Positions 32,537 through 41,146 of a stretch of 41,146 nucleotides of DNA are shown here, in pieces (within the stretch, counting starts at the first letter, position 1; the number at the start of each line of letters is the position of its first letter). The notes under the pieces are model-generated. The model saw only the letters and a list, made by a program, of their open reading frames with translations, ran no database searches and was not told where the DNA came from. The stretch lies in assembly GCF_003977685.1 (NCBI RefSeq), contig NZ_RYZH01000055.1, forward strand, positions 1 to 41,146, given 5' to 3'. Source of the DNA: Tautonia sociabilis. GTDB lineage: Bacteria > Planctomycetota > Planctomycetia > Isosphaerales > Isosphaeraceae. Both the position numbers and the translations under genes were made by a program.

Positions 32537-34636
32537 GTGATCCCGCCCAGGGGGGGCGTGCATGCCTGCCGCGAGTCGATCGTGAGCCGATCTCTCCCCC
32601 ATCGGGCGGGCCAGGTCACGCGACGGGCGTGGCGGGCGGCCAGGCGTCGGCCGAGGCTCGTGGCGGCGCTGGCGGTGCCGGCGGCGCTGGGGATGACGCT
32701 GCTGCCGGACCTGTTCTTCGCCATCCCGTGGCCGGTGCGGCGGACGGCCGGCATGCTCGGGCTGATCGGGCTGATTGGGCTGGGGGGGGCTCGGCTGTGT
32801 CGGGTCCGGCCGGGGGACCGCTGGCCGTCGCCGGCCGACGGGCCGGGTCCGGTCGGGCCGGCGGACCGGCTCCTGCCCTGGGTGCTGGCCCTGGCGACGG
32901 CCTCGCTGGCCTGGCCGCTGCTCCAGCGGCCGGGGATCGGCTACGGCGACTGGGATTTCTATCTGCAATTGTACGAGGCGGTGCGCAGGACCGTCCTCGA
33001 TTACGGCCAGTTCCCCTGGTGGAACCCGTGGACCCGGGGAGGCTTTCCGCTGGCCGGAGATCCGCAGTGCGGCCTCGCCGCGCCGGCGGCGCCGCTGTCG
33101 CTGCTGCTGGGGGCCGGGGCCGGGGTACGGCTGGCGGCGGTGATCTGGCTGATGATCGCCGTCGAGGGGGCCCGGCGGCTGGCCCGGCTCTGGCTGGGCG
33201 ATCCGTGGGCCGCCTGCGCCGCCGGGTTGGTCTTCGGCCTGAACGGAGGCGTGACGGTTTACACGGTTGCGGGCATTTATGTCACGATGAGTTTTTGCGT
33301 CCTGCCCTGGTTCGTTTACCACGCCACCCGGCTGGCCGATGGTCCTGGCCAGGGGGTGGCGCTGGGCCTGTGGGGGGCGTTCGCCCTGCTGGGGGGCATC
33401 TCTTACGCGACGGTGTACGCGGCGATCGTGGCCGCGGCGGTCGGCCTGCGCGGGGTGTCGGCCGAGCGCGGCGAGCGTCGGGTGCGCTACGTTTGTCACG
33501 GAGTGCTGGCGGTCGGGCTGACGCTGCTGCTCTCCGGCTGGCGGCTGGGGACGACCCTCGCGGTGATGGGAGACTTCCCCCGAGATGTCGGGATGTTGAT
33601 CGACCTGAGGCCCATCGCCTTCTTCGAGCAGATGCTCGTCCGGCCTTCGGAAGCTCGGCTGCGGTCGGTGTCCGTCCCGATCTTCTGGGAGTCGAACTGC
33701 TACATCGGCGTGGTGGGCGTCGCGCTGCTGGCGGCCAGCCTGGCGAGGGGCTGGCGGTGGTGGCACACCCTGACGATCGTGGCCTTCGCGCTGGGGCTGG
33801 GGGCGTCTCGGTGGTACCACCCGAGCTTCTGGCTGTCGTATTGGCAGGTGTTCCGGACGATGCACGCGGTCACGCGGTGGCGGATCGTGGGGATGCTGGG
33901 GGTCGGCCTGGCGGCGGGGAGCGCGGTGGCCGGGATGCGGTCGGCCCGGCCCCGGTGGCTCGGGGTGCTGGCCTCGGCGCTGGTCTTGGCGATGGGGGCC
34001 GACCTGGTCTGCTACGCTCACCGGGTCCTGCCCGTGGCGCTGGGCCCGCCGCCTCCGGAAGACGCGCCGGGCCCGTCGGACGGCCAGGCGATCCAGCTGG
34101 AATCGATGCCGGCCTTCCCGAACACGATGCTCGGCTTCGGGACGATCCGATCGATTCAGCCGCTGCTGGGCTACGACACCGGCGCCGGGACCGCCCGGCT
34201 CTGGCGGGGGCATCCCGACTACGTCGGCGAGGCGTGGTCGGAGGGGAGGGCGGTCGAGCCGGAGGTCTGGACGCCGAACCGGGTGGTCTTCCGGGTCGAG
34301 CCTCATCAGGAGATCCACATCAACCAGAACCCGGGGTCGTGGTGGCTGGTCAACGGCGATCGCGTCTTCGCCGGCCTCCGCTGCGCCGAGTGGGGCCGGC
34401 CCTTCGTCGCCCGGGCCGACGGAGCCGGGAGGCTGGAGCTGCGCATCGCGCCGATCGGGCTGGGGACGGGCCTGGCGCTGCAGGCGGCGGGCCTGGCGAT
34501 GCTGGCGGGATCCCTCGGGATGGGCCGGGCGGTACGATGGGGGATGCGGGCGGCCTCCGGCACCGATCGCTCGGAGGCGAAGGGCGCGGAAACGGCCGGC
34601 TCGGCAGGAGTCCAGGGCGATGAACGCATCGGGTAA
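32537..34636 (+). CDS. YfhO-like polytopic membrane protein
   Basis: A protein of up to 699 residues with about ten or more membrane helices and a C-terminal extracytoplasmic domain of roughly 170 residues (after AMGADLVCYAHRVLP) closed by a final helix. The first long loop after the initial helices carries GDWDFYLQLYEAVRR and PWWNPWTRGGFPLAGDPQCG, the pattern of YfhO-type and GT-C/GT39-like lipid-linked glycosyltransferases, with acidic residues at the start of the loop. It may add sugar to a cell-envelope polymer, as YfhO does for lipoteichoic acid in Bacillus; the substrate here is unknown. The start is uncertain: GTG codons at 32537, 32558 and 32582 are all possible and none has a good ribosome binding site. 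The end overlaps the next gene by 17 bp. Confidence 0.72.
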   Translation: MIPPRGGVHACRESIVSRSLPHRAGQVTRRAWRAARRRPRLVAALAVPAALGMTLLPDLFFAIPWPVRRTAGMLGLIGLIGLGGARLCRVRPGDRWPSPADGPGPVGPADRLLPWVLALATASLAWPLLQRPGIGYGDWDFYLQLYEAVRRTVLDYGQFPWWNPWTRGGFPLAGDPQCGLAAPAAPLSLLLGAGAGVRLAAVIWLMIAVEGARRLARLWLGDPWAACAAGLVFGLNGGVTVYTVAGIYVTMSFCVLPWFVYHATRLADGPGQGVALGLWGAFALLGGISYATVYAAIVAAAVGLRGVSAERGERRVRYVCHGVLAVGLTLLLSGWRLGTTLAVMGDFPRDVGMLIDLRPIAFFEQMLVRPSEARLRSVSVPIFWESNCYIGVVGVALLAASLARGWRWWHTLTIVAFALGLGASRWYHPSFWLSYWQVFRTMHAVTRWRIVGMLGVGLAAGSAVAGMRSARPRWLGVLASALVLAMGADLVCYAHRVLPVALGPPPPEDAPGPSDGQAIQLESMPAFPNTMLGFGTIRSIQPLLGYDTGAGTARLWRGHPDYVGEAWSEGRAVEPEVWTPNRVVFRVEPHQEIHINQNPGSWWLVNGDRVFAGLRCAEWGRPFVARADGAGRLELRIAPIGLGTGLALQAAGLAMLAGSLGMGRAVRWGMRAASGTDRSEAKGAETAGSAGVQGDERIG

Positions 34637-36302
34637 GACCATCGTGATCGTCGGCGGCGTGGCCGGCGGGGCCTCGGCGGCGGCCAGGGCGAGGCGGATC
34701 GACGAGCGGGCGACGATCATCCTCTTCGAGAAGGACGAGGATGTCTCGTTCGCCAACTGCGGCCTGCCCTACTACATTGGCGGCGAGATCGCCGATCGGG
34801 CCAAGCTGCTCGTCGCCCCGAAGCAGCTGCTCGAGCGCCGCTTCCGCCTGGACGTGCGGACCCGCCAGGAGGTCGTCTCGATCGACCGCCAGGCGAAGAC
34901 GGTCGCCGTGCGCGACCACGGCTCGGGGGCCGATTACGTCCAGCCGTATGACCGATTGATCCTCGCCCCCGGGGCCTCGCCGCTGGTGCCGCCGATCGCC
35001 GGCGCCGACGCCCCGGGCGTCTTCACGCTGCGAAACCTGGAGGACTCCGACCGGATCAAGGCCGCGGTCGAGGCCTCCGGGGCGAAGACCGCCGCCGTCG
35101 TCGGCGCCGGCTACATCGGCCTGGAGATGGTCGAGCAGCTTGTCCGCCGAGGCTTCCGCGTCGCGCTGGCCGAGCTTCAGCCGCGGATCCTCCCCCTGTT
35201 CGACCCGGAGATGGTCCGCCCCATCGAAGACGACCTGAGGTCCCGGGGCGTGGCGCTGTGCCTGGGGGACGGCATCGAGGCGGTGCTCACCGGCCCCGAC
35301 GGCCGGGCTCGGGGGGTGAGGCTCACCAGCGGCGCCGAACTGGAGGCCGAGGTGGTAATCCTCGGGCTCGGCGTGCGGCCGAACCTCGGCCTGGCCCGGG
35401 ACGCCGGGCTGAAGATCGGCCCCCCTCCGGGCGGCGGGATCGCAACGAATGAGTTCATGCAGACAAGTGATCCTGACATCTACGCCGTCGGCGACGCGGC
35501 CGAATACGCCTACGGGCCGACGGGCTCTCCCCTTCGGATCGCCCTGGCCGGCCCCGCCAACCGCGCCGGGAGGATCGCCGGCGAGCACGCCGCCTCGGGC
35601 AAGGCGAGGCCGATGGCCGAGGTCTTCGGCACGGCGATCGTTCGCGTCTTCGACCGCGTGGCGGCGATGACCGGCCTGACGATGGCCCTCGCGCGGAAGC
35701 TGGGGAGGGAGGCCCGCAGCGTGGTCGTCGTCTCCAACAACCACGCCGGGTATTACCCGGGGGCCGAGCCGATCACGCTGAAGCTGGTGTACGAGCCGGG
35801 GACGGGCAAGGTGCTGGGCGCCCAGGCGCTGGGGGGCGCCGGGGTGGACAAGCGGATCGACGTCATTGCCACCGCCCTGCACTTTGGCGGCACGGTGGCC
35901 GACCTGGCCGGGCTGGACCTGGCCTACGCCCCCCCCTTTGGCGCCGCCAAGGATCCGGTGCATCTGGCCGCCTTCGCCGCCTGCAACCAGCTGGACGGCC
36001 TGGCCGACTTTGTTGAGCCCGACGCCGACCTGGCCGGGGTGCCGCAGTTCGTCGATGTCCGCTCGCCGGCGGAGGTGGCCGAGGCGCCGTTCCCGGGGGT
36101 CGATCGGGTCATCAACATCCCCCTGGATGATCTGCGCGACCGGATCGGCGAGCTCGATCCCGCGGCCGAGACGGTCGTCTCCTGCCGAACGGGCCTGCGA
36201 TCGCACGTGGCGCAGCGGATCCTGCGGCAGCACGGCTTCAACCGGGTGAAGACCGTGACCGGAGGGGCGATGATCCGGCGTCGGGCGTGGCGGGGCTCCT
36301 GA
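34620..36302 (+). CDS. CoA-disulfide reductase/rhodanese fusion (FAD-dependent)
   Basis: A 560-residue flavoprotein. The N-terminal FAD-binding motif is IVIVGGVAGGASAAARARR (residues 8-26), followed by SFANCGLPYY with the single active-site Cys47 of the CoA-disulfide-reductase/NADH-peroxidase group. A second dinucleotide loop AAVVGAGYIGLEM binds NAD(P)H, and DIYAVGDAAEY closes the FAD domain. The last 100 residues are a rhodanese domain with VDVRSPAEV and active-site Cys522 in SCRTGLRSH. This CoADR-RHD architecture reduces CoA disulfide, CoA persulfide or polysulfide. The ATG overlaps the end of the YfhO-like gene by 17 bp, implying coupled translation. All catalytic residues are present. Confidence 0.93.
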   Translation: MNASGKTIVIVGGVAGGASAAARARRIDERATIILFEKDEDVSFANCGLPYYIGGEIADRAKLLVAPKQLLERRFRLDVRTRQEVVSIDRQAKTVAVRDHGSGADYVQPYDRLILAPGASPLVPPIAGADAPGVFTLRNLEDSDRIKAAVEASGAKTAAVVGAGYIGLEMVEQLVRRGFRVALAELQPRILPLFDPEMVRPIEDDLRSRGVALCLGDGIEAVLTGPDGRARGVRLTSGAELEAEVVILGLGVRPNLGLARDAGLKIGPPPGGGIATNEFMQTSDPDIYAVGDAAEYAYGPTGSPLRIALAGPANRAGRIAGEHAASGKARPMAEVFGTAIVRVFDRVAAMTGLTMALARKLGREARSVVVVSNNHAGYYPGAEPITLKLVYEPGTGKVLGAQALGGAGVDKRIDVIATALHFGGTVADLAGLDLAYAPPFGAAKDPVHLAAFAACNQLDGLADFVEPDADLAGVPQFVDVRSPAEVAEAPFPGVDRVINIPLDDLRDRIGELDPAAETVVSCRTGLRSHVAQRILRQHGFNRVKTVTGGAMIRRRAWRGS

Positions 36303-36305
36303 GCC

Positions 36306-36326
36306 CCCCTTCGCCTTCGCGAGGGG
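36306..36326. terminator. Hairpin between convergent genes
   Basis: CCCCTTCGC pairs with GCGAGGGG (one bulged T) around a 4-base loop, four bases after the reductase stop codon and 55 bases from the end of the convergent histidine kinase gene. Confidence 0.55.
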
Positions 36327-36380
36327 ATGCGGTCGAGGAGGCGGCTCCCGGCCGGAGGAGGGGAGGCTCGGGGGCCTTGG

Positions 36381-39083
36381 TTAGTGGCGGCGGCCGGCGA
36401 GCGGGGATCGGGGGGAGATCTCCGCCAGCCGGCGGCAGAGGGCGGCGAAGTCGAGCGGCTTGGTCAGGTGCTCGTCGAAGCCGGAGCGGAAGGCGCGGTC
36501 TCGGTCGTCGGCTCGGGCGTAGCCGGTGACGGCGATCAGCAGGGCGGAGGCGGTGTCGGGGTCGGCGCGGAGGGCCTCGGCCAGGCCGTAGCCGTCGACG
36601 GGGCCGGGCAGGCCGATGTCGGAGATGACCACCTCGGGGCGGAGGCGGCGGGCGAGGGCCAGGGCCTGCTCGGCGTCACCAGCCTCGGCGACCTCGTGCC
36701 CCTCGGCCCGGAGCATCCGGCTGAGGATTTTGGCCATGTCGGGGCGGTCGTCCACCACCAGCAGCCGCAGCGCCCGGGGGGGAGCGGGGGGCTCGGCCGG
36801 TTGGGGTTGCTCCGGCACGATCGGGTCGACCTGGTCAGCCAGGTCCTGGCGGAGGGGCAGCCGCAGGGTGAAGGTACTTCCCTGGCCCTCGCCGGCGCTG
36901 AAGACGTCGACCCGGCCGCCTTGCATCGCGACGAGGTTCTTCACCAGGGCCAGGCCGAGGCCCAGCCCCCCCCGAGACCGGCCCGGGTTGCGGTCGGCCT
37001 GCGAGTCGGTGCGGAAGAGGGTCGGCAGGACCTCCGGGGAGATGCCGATGCCGGTGTCCTGGACGATGATCTGCGCCTCTCGGTCCTGGGGGCTGGCTCG
37101 GACGACGACCGTCACCGCGCCTCCCGGCTCGGTGAACTTGGCGGCGTTGTGCAGCAGGTTGCCGACGCACTGGGCCAGCCGGGTCGGGTCGGCCCAGATG
37201 GCCAGGGGAGCCTCGGGCAAGTCGGCCTGGAGGGTCAGGCCGTTGTCCCGGAACAGCTCGGCGAAGGTGCCGAGGGTCTGGCGGACCAGCGCGACGACGT
37301 CCATCGGCCGGGGCTCGACCCGGAGCTGGCCGTGGCTGATCCGGGAGATGTCCAGCAGGTCGTCGACCAGCCTCCCCATGTGGTGGGCCTGGCGCTCGAT
37401 GATCGCCACCAGCTCGCCGCCGGGGTCGCTGTTGCCGGAGCGGAGGGCCTGGGCGGCGCTGAGGATCGGGGAGAGCGGGTTGCGCAGCTCGTGGGCGAGC
37501 ATGCCGAGGAACTCGTCCTTCATGCGGTCGGCCTCGCGGAGGGCCTCCTCGGCGCGGCGGCGCTCGGAGATGTCGATCGCGTTGCCGACGATGCGGACGG
37601 GGCGTCCCCCGGCGTCCCGGACGCAGAAGCCCTTGTCCCAGACGTCGACGTCGTGGCCGTCCCGGTGGCGGACGCGGTACTCGAAGCTGTAGTGCTGGCG
37701 GCGGGGGTCGGCCAGCAGCTTGGCCCGCTGGCGGTCCAGCTCGGGCAGGTCGTCGGGGTGGATGCGGGCGCGCCACCAGTCGTCGGTCGGCTCGGCCTCC
37801 TCGGGGCGGATTCCCAGCAGGCCGAACAGGCCGGGAGAGCGGTGGACCAGGCCCGACTCCAGCCGCCAGTCGTAGATCAGGCCGACGACCGCCTCGGCGG
37901 CCAGCCGGTAGCGCTCCTCGACCTCCAGCAGCGCCAGGCGGTTGGCCTTCGCCTCGGTCACGTCGCGGCCGATCAGGGCCAGCCCGTCGGCGACCGGGTA
38001 GGAGCGGAACTCGAACCAGAGCCCCGACGGGCCGAGGAACTGCTCGAACTCAACCGCCGTCCTCCCGGCCAGGGCCGATCTCAGAAGCTCCTCGCCGACC
38101 GAGTTGACGAGCTCGGGCACCGCCTCCCAGAGCGTTCGGCCGACCAGCGCCGATCGGTCCCGGCCGAGCACGGCGCAGGCCTGGTCGCTGGCCGAGACGC
38201 AGCGCCATTGGCCATCGACGGCGAGGAACAGGTCCCCCAGCCCCTCGATCAGCTCCAGCAGCCGCTCGGAGTCGGGCGAGGAGGGCCCGTCCGTCGGGAG
38301 GTCGGGCTCCGGCCCGACGTCCTCGAGCACGCCGAAGATCCGGGCCGGGTCCCCCATGGATTCGGTCAGCGCCGGCAGCACGCGGTCGAGCACCCGGGCG
38401 GAGGAGCCGTCGGGCCGGAGCAGCCGGTAGGAGACGGCCGCCTCCTCTCCCGAGGCCCGGCGAGCGTAGGCTTCGAGCACCCGGGGGCGGTCGTCGGGGT
38501 GGGCCAGCTCCGCCCAGCAGGCGAGCCCGCTGGTCAGCTCTGCGACCGACCGGCCGAGGAGACGCTCGCACGACGGGCTGACCGACGCCAGCCGGAAGCC
38601 GTCCCGGGAGGCGATCCAGAAGATGGCGAAGTCCTCCCCTCTCGTCTCGTCCCCGGCCGTGGCCGTGGCCGGTCCGGCCCCGGCGAGGGGGGAGGCGTCC
38701 GGGTCGAGGATCGCCAGCGCCGACCAGCCGAGGGGTCGGCCGTCGTCATCCCGGATGGGCTCGGCGGCGGCCGCCAGCCTCCGGAGGACGCCATCCGGCC
38801 CGGGGCCGACGCGGAATCGCTCGCGGAAGGGCGCTCCCGAGGCGACGGCCGCCCTCCAGGCCGATCGGACGCGCAAGGCGTCTTCGGCCGAGATGGCGCC
38901 GAGCCAACCGTCGCCGACGGCCAGCGCGGGATCCTGTCCGGTCCAGTCGCGCCAGCGGCCCCCCACGGCGTCGACGGCCCCGTCCGGCCCGGCGGTCCAC
39001 CACAGGCCCGGCATCCCGTTCCCCGGTCCCACCGGGCCCCGACGGGACGACAGGGCCACGCCGCCGGCCTCGGCCTGTTGCAT
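36381..39083 (-). CDS. Hybrid sensor histidine kinase with four PAS domains and a receiver domain
   Basis: A 900-residue protein without obvious membrane helices. It has four PAS-like segments (about residues 20-125, 150-255, 270-378 and 390-508; the fourth ends with the PAC-type GRPVRIVGNAIDISERRRAEE), then a HisKA domain with phospho-acceptor His531 in LAHELRNPLSP, a HATPase domain (NLLHNAAKF, DTGIGISPEV, GGLGLGLALVKNLV), and a C-terminal receiver domain with phospho-acceptor Asp822 in ISDIGLPG and the conserved Lys in LTKPL. It senses an unknown cytoplasmic signal through PAS domains and relays phosphate to its own receiver. The ATG at 39083 has GGAG four bases upstream; a TTG three codons earlier is an alternative. 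No output regulator is adjacent. Confidence 0.93.
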   Translation of the reverse strand: MQQAEAGGVALSSRRGPVGPGNGMPGLWWTAGPDGAVDAVGGRWRDWTGQDPALAVGDGWLGAISAEDALRVRSAWRAAVASGAPFRERFRVGPGPDGVLRRLAAAAEPIRDDDGRPLGWSALAILDPDASPLAGAGPATATAGDETRGEDFAIFWIASRDGFRLASVSPSCERLLGRSVAELTSGLACWAELAHPDDRPRVLEAYARRASGEEAAVSYRLLRPDGSSARVLDRVLPALTESMGDPARIFGVLEDVGPEPDLPTDGPSSPDSERLLELIEGLGDLFLAVDGQWRCVSASDQACAVLGRDRSALVGRTLWEAVPELVNSVGEELLRSALAGRTAVEFEQFLGPSGLWFEFRSYPVADGLALIGRDVTEAKANRLALLEVEERYRLAAEAVVGLIYDWRLESGLVHRSPGLFGLLGIRPEEAEPTDDWWRARIHPDDLPELDRQRAKLLADPRRQHYSFEYRVRHRDGHDVDVWDKGFCVRDAGGRPVRIVGNAIDISERRRAEEALREADRMKDEFLGMLAHELRNPLSPILSAAQALRSGNSDPGGELVAIIERQAHHMGRLVDDLLDISRISHGQLRVEPRPMDVVALVRQTLGTFAELFRDNGLTLQADLPEAPLAIWADPTRLAQCVGNLLHNAAKFTEPGGAVTVVVRASPQDREAQIIVQDTGIGISPEVLPTLFRTDSQADRNPGRSRGGLGLGLALVKNLVAMQGGRVDVFSAGEGQGSTFTLRLPLRQDLADQVDPIVPEQPQPAEPPAPPRALRLLVVDDRPDMAKILSRMLRAEGHEVAEAGDAEQALALARRLRPEVVISDIGLPGPVDGYGLAEALRADPDTASALLIAVTGYARADDRDRAFRSGFDEHLTKPLDFAALCRRLAEISPRSPLAGRRH

Positions 39084-39417
39084 GCTCTCCAACGTCGCAC
39101 CGCCTCGAAGCGAGTCGACAACCCCCCGACCCTCGGCCGGGTGCCGCCACGAGAACTCGAACGCCGTTCGATCGTCACGCGATGCCGACGGCTTGCTTCA
39201 ACGCACGGGCCCCTCCACCGTTCTGAGCTCGAGGGGGCCCGACGTCGATTCGCATGGGAACATCTTCGCGGCCTCATCCACGACCATTGGCCCCATCCTA
39301 CGGGCCTCCCCTCCCCTCGGCAAGGACAATTGGCCCGAATCGGCCGAGCCGCCCCGCCTCCCTCCCCGCCGTGCGGGCATCCTCGCACGCCTCCGCGTCG
39401 ACGCCGGCAACCGGGCG
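39084..39417. other. Spacer upstream of the histidine kinase gene
   Basis: This 334-base region between two minus-strand genes should contain the kinase promoter, but no clear -35/-10 pair is visible. No gene is supported. Confidence 0.5.
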
Positions 39418-39888
39418 TCAGTCGCCCGGCCCCCGGGTCATGTCCACGTGCACGATCCCGTCGAACAGGTACGGGCCCGATCGTCTTCGGAACCCGAGCC
39501 CGCCGTAGAACCGCTCTAGGTGTGCTTGCGCCTGGATGAAGACGTCCCGCCCCGGTGCCACGTCCCCGCACCGGCGGATGGCCTCGACCATCAGCGCCCG
39601 GCCGATCCCGGCTCCCCGGGCCGACCGATCGACCACCACCCGGCCGATGGACGCCTCGCCGTCTCCCCCGGGCCGGCGGTCGAACACCCGGGCCGCCGCG
39701 ATCAGCTCGCCGCCTCGACGCCCCAGCAGGTGCCAGGCGACCGGGTCGAGGCCGTCGGCGTCGACGTAGGCGCACCGCTGCTCCAGCACGAACACCCGCT
39801 GGCGGAGCCCCATCAGCTCGTACAGCTCGCCCGCCGACAGCGCCTCGAACCGCCGCCAGGACCACTCGATCGCGACGACCGCCGCCAT
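39418..39888 (-). CDS. ElaA-type GNAT acetyltransferase
   Basis: A 156-residue protein of the ElaA subfamily. The signature LSAGELYELMGLRQRVFVLEQ then CAYVDADGLD is diagnostic, and the acetyl-CoA loop is IGRVVVDRSARGAGIGRALM (R-G-x-G-x-G/A type). The C-terminal IQAQAHLERFYGGLGF completes the fold. ElaA proteins acetylate an unknown substrate. The ATG at 39888 has a very strong purine-rich site (GAGAGGGGAGGGGGG); in-frame sequence further upstream overlaps the glycosyltransferase region and is not coding. It follows the glycosyltransferase gene by 98 bp on the same strand and may be co-transcribed. Confidence 0.93.
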   Translation of the reverse strand: MAAVVAIEWSWRRFEALSAGELYELMGLRQRVFVLEQRCAYVDADGLDPVAWHLLGRRGGELIAAARVFDRRPGGDGEASIGRVVVDRSARGAGIGRALMVEAIRRCGDVAPGRDVFIQAQAHLERFYGGLGFRRRSGPYLFDGIVHVDMTRGPGD

Positions 39889-39986
39889 CCCCCCCTCCCC
39901 TCTCCCAGTGGGCGTCTCGAAGTCGGATTGCCGTCGTGGCGCCCCGAGGCCGGGGGCCGGGCGGGGAGAGGAGGCCGAGGGCCGGC

Positions 39987-41117
39987 TCAGCCCCGAGACG
40001 CGACCAGCGCCCGGAACAGCTCGTCGTGCCGCCGGGCGACCTCGGGGACGGCGTAGGTCCCCTCGACCTTCTTCCGGGCGGCCCGGGACATGTGGAAGGC
40101 TCGGTCGAACTCGGTCCACTGCTCGACGATCACCCGGGCCATCCCCTCGGGGTCGTCGACCGGGGCGAGGCGGCCCTCCTTGAAGTCGGAGATGAGCCGA
40201 CGGTTGCCGGGGATCGACGAGGCGACGACCGGGATGCCCAGCGCCATCGCCTCCAGCAGCGCGATGCTCATGCCTTCCTCCCGGGAAGGGAGGACGAACA
40301 GGTCCGCCTCTCGGAGCGAGGAGATCGGGTCGGCCGTCGGGCCGGGGAAGCGGATGGCGTCGCCGAGGCCGAGCTTGCCCACGCCGGCCTGCAAGGTCGG
40401 GCCCTCGGGCCCCTCGCCGTGGATCACCAGCCGGGCGGTTGGGAAGGAGCGTCGGACGATCGGCCAGGCCTTGATCAGCGCGTCGAGCCCCTTCTCCGGC
40501 GCCAGGCGGCCGATGAAGGCGGCGGTCGGGGCGTCTCGCCAGCCCTCTCGACGCTGCCAGATGCGATCAGGAACGGGAACGCCGTTGGGCAGGCGGTGGA
40601 TCTTCTCCCGAGGGTAGCCGGCCGAGCGGAGCTCGTCCTCGATCGGCCGGGAGATGGCGACGATCGCGTCGGCCTGCCTTGTGCGCTCGCCGATCGTCCG
40701 GCCGAAGTTCCCCCAGGACTGCCAGGCCAGGTCCCCCGTCTCTCCCGCCCCCTCGGGCCGGAGCACGACGGGGAAGCCGAGCCTCCGGCCGGCGTCGACG
40801 GCGACGTAGGCGTCGTGCTTGAGCATCGACACGTAGGCCAGCTCGGGCGGGTGCTCCTCCAGCCACCGCCGGAGGTTCTTCATATAGAGCCACGTCCCGA
40901 CGAACCGCAGGCGGGAGGTCGCCAGCCGATGGACGGTGCAAGAGCCCTTCGCCGTCGGCACCGGCTCGACCTCCGGCAGGAGGGCGCCCGGGGGCCGGCT
41001 GGTGAGAACGTCGACCTCGTGGCCCAGCTCGGCCAGGGCGGGGGCGAGGTAGCTGAGGGCCTTCTCGGCTCCTCCGATTAGGGGGGGATAGCGTCGGGAG
41101 ATGAGGGCGATCCGCAT
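39987..41117 (-). CDS. GT4 family glycosyltransferase
   Basis: A 376-residue GT-B fold glycosyltransferase. It starts MRIALISRRYPPLIGGAEKA, with the usual Gly-Gly-Ala-Glu acceptor loop. The donor domain has AAFIGRLAPEKGLDALI, VIHGEGPEGP and the E-x7-E motif in SREEGMSIALLEAM, then IPGNRRLISDFKEGRLAPVDD. It resembles PimA/WaaG-like enzymes that build cell-surface glycans. It is unrelated in close sequence to the other GT4 enzyme in this window beyond family motifs. The ATG is 29 bases from the window end, which is a run of G, so the promoter is not visible. Acceptor and donor are unknown. Confidence 0.92.
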   Translation of the reverse strand: MRIALISRRYPPLIGGAEKALSYLAPALAELGHEVDVLTSRPPGALLPEVEPVPTAKGSCTVHRLATSRLRFVGTWLYMKNLRRWLEEHPPELAYVSMLKHDAYVAVDAGRRLGFPVVLRPEGAGETGDLAWQSWGNFGRTIGERTRQADAIVAISRPIEDELRSAGYPREKIHRLPNGVPVPDRIWQRREGWRDAPTAAFIGRLAPEKGLDALIKAWPIVRRSFPTARLVIHGEGPEGPTLQAGVGKLGLGDAIRFPGPTADPISSLREADLFVLPSREEGMSIALLEAMALGIPVVASSIPGNRRLISDFKEGRLAPVDDPEGMARVIVEQWTEFDRAFHMSRAARKKVEGTYAVPEVARRHDELFRALVASRG

Positions 41118-41146
41118 CGGTCGTCTCGATCGGCGGGGGGGGGGGG

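Noticed and set aside
30887..34756. A 1289-residue minus-strand open frame
   Set aside because: It runs antisense to the Gfo/Idh and YfhO-like genes, is Arg/Pro/His-rich and has no recognisable domain.
36327..39539. A 1070-residue plus-strand open frame
   Set aside because: It is antisense to the histidine kinase gene, whose domains are unmistakable; the plus-strand translation has no motif.
41133..41146. Terminal run of G as a biological feature
   Set aside because: It sits at the very end of the window and may be a contig or sequencing edge, so no meaning is assigned.

Overview
The window is very GC-rich bacterial chromosome from a planctomycete, most likely the Isosphaeraceae (Tautonia/Paludisphaera type). 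This rests on gene content, not on a search: a DUF1559 pseudopilin-like protein with the H-X9-DG motif, Tat-exported Gfo/Idh and DUF362 proteins, a short protein with the planctomycete N-terminal signature (VEGLESLVFLS), membrane vWA proteins, several GTG starts, and long spacers packed with short tandem repeats and GC-rich hairpins. There are 26 convincing protein genes. I found no rRNA, tRNA, transposase, integrase, phage module or CRISPR array. Long open frames opposite real genes are common because the DNA is poor in stop codons.

Layout. 1-1610 is a gene-poor stretch with simple repeats. 1611-7921 holds a Tat-exported DUF362 protein, then a divergent set of alkaline-phosphatase-superfamily genes around a decamer repeat array: a membrane sulfatase-like enzyme (minus), and a phosphodiesterase-like enzyme translationally coupled to a short paralogue that has lost catalytic residues (plus). 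8269-12357 carries two paralogous vWA proteins, each with one N-terminal membrane helix containing an S-x3-H pair as in TonB and TolA. A 45-bp (3 x 15 bp) repeat array at about 12427-12880 separates them from a convergent DUF1559 gene and a di-heme cytochrome c peroxidase. The peroxidase promoter overlaps an inverted repeat resembling a Fur-family operator, and surE diverges from it.

17220-25143: a lipoprotein, a GT4 glycosyltransferase, a small exported protein, a small membrane protein, a two-lobed acetyl-xylan-esterase-like hydrolase and a rhamnulokinase, suggesting polysaccharide and rhamnose use. 25611-28171: a secreted Trp/Gly/Tyr-rich protein, a membrane-anchored protein built from 23-residue repeats, and a GNAT acetyltransferase. 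28449-30945: an envelope-stress-like cluster, with a CsbD-type protein divergent from three small membrane proteins and a holin-X/YqjE-like protein with overlapping frames, recalling enterobacterial yqjD-yqjE. 31205-36302: a Tat-exported Gfo/Idh/MocA oxidoreductase, a YfhO-like polytopic protein and an overlapping CoA-disulfide-reductase/rhodanese fusion. 36381-41117 (minus): a four-PAS hybrid histidine kinase, an ElaA-type acetyltransferase and a second GT4 glycosyltransferase.

Transcription signals look conventional: several sigma70-like promoters with a TAGAAT or TAAGnT -10 box can be read, and genes often end at long perfect GC-rich hairpins without a U-tract. The most interesting leads are the TonB-like vWA pair, the repeat array encoding pentapeptide-like repeats, the Fur-like operator at the peroxidase gene, and the degenerate phosphodiesterase paralogue.
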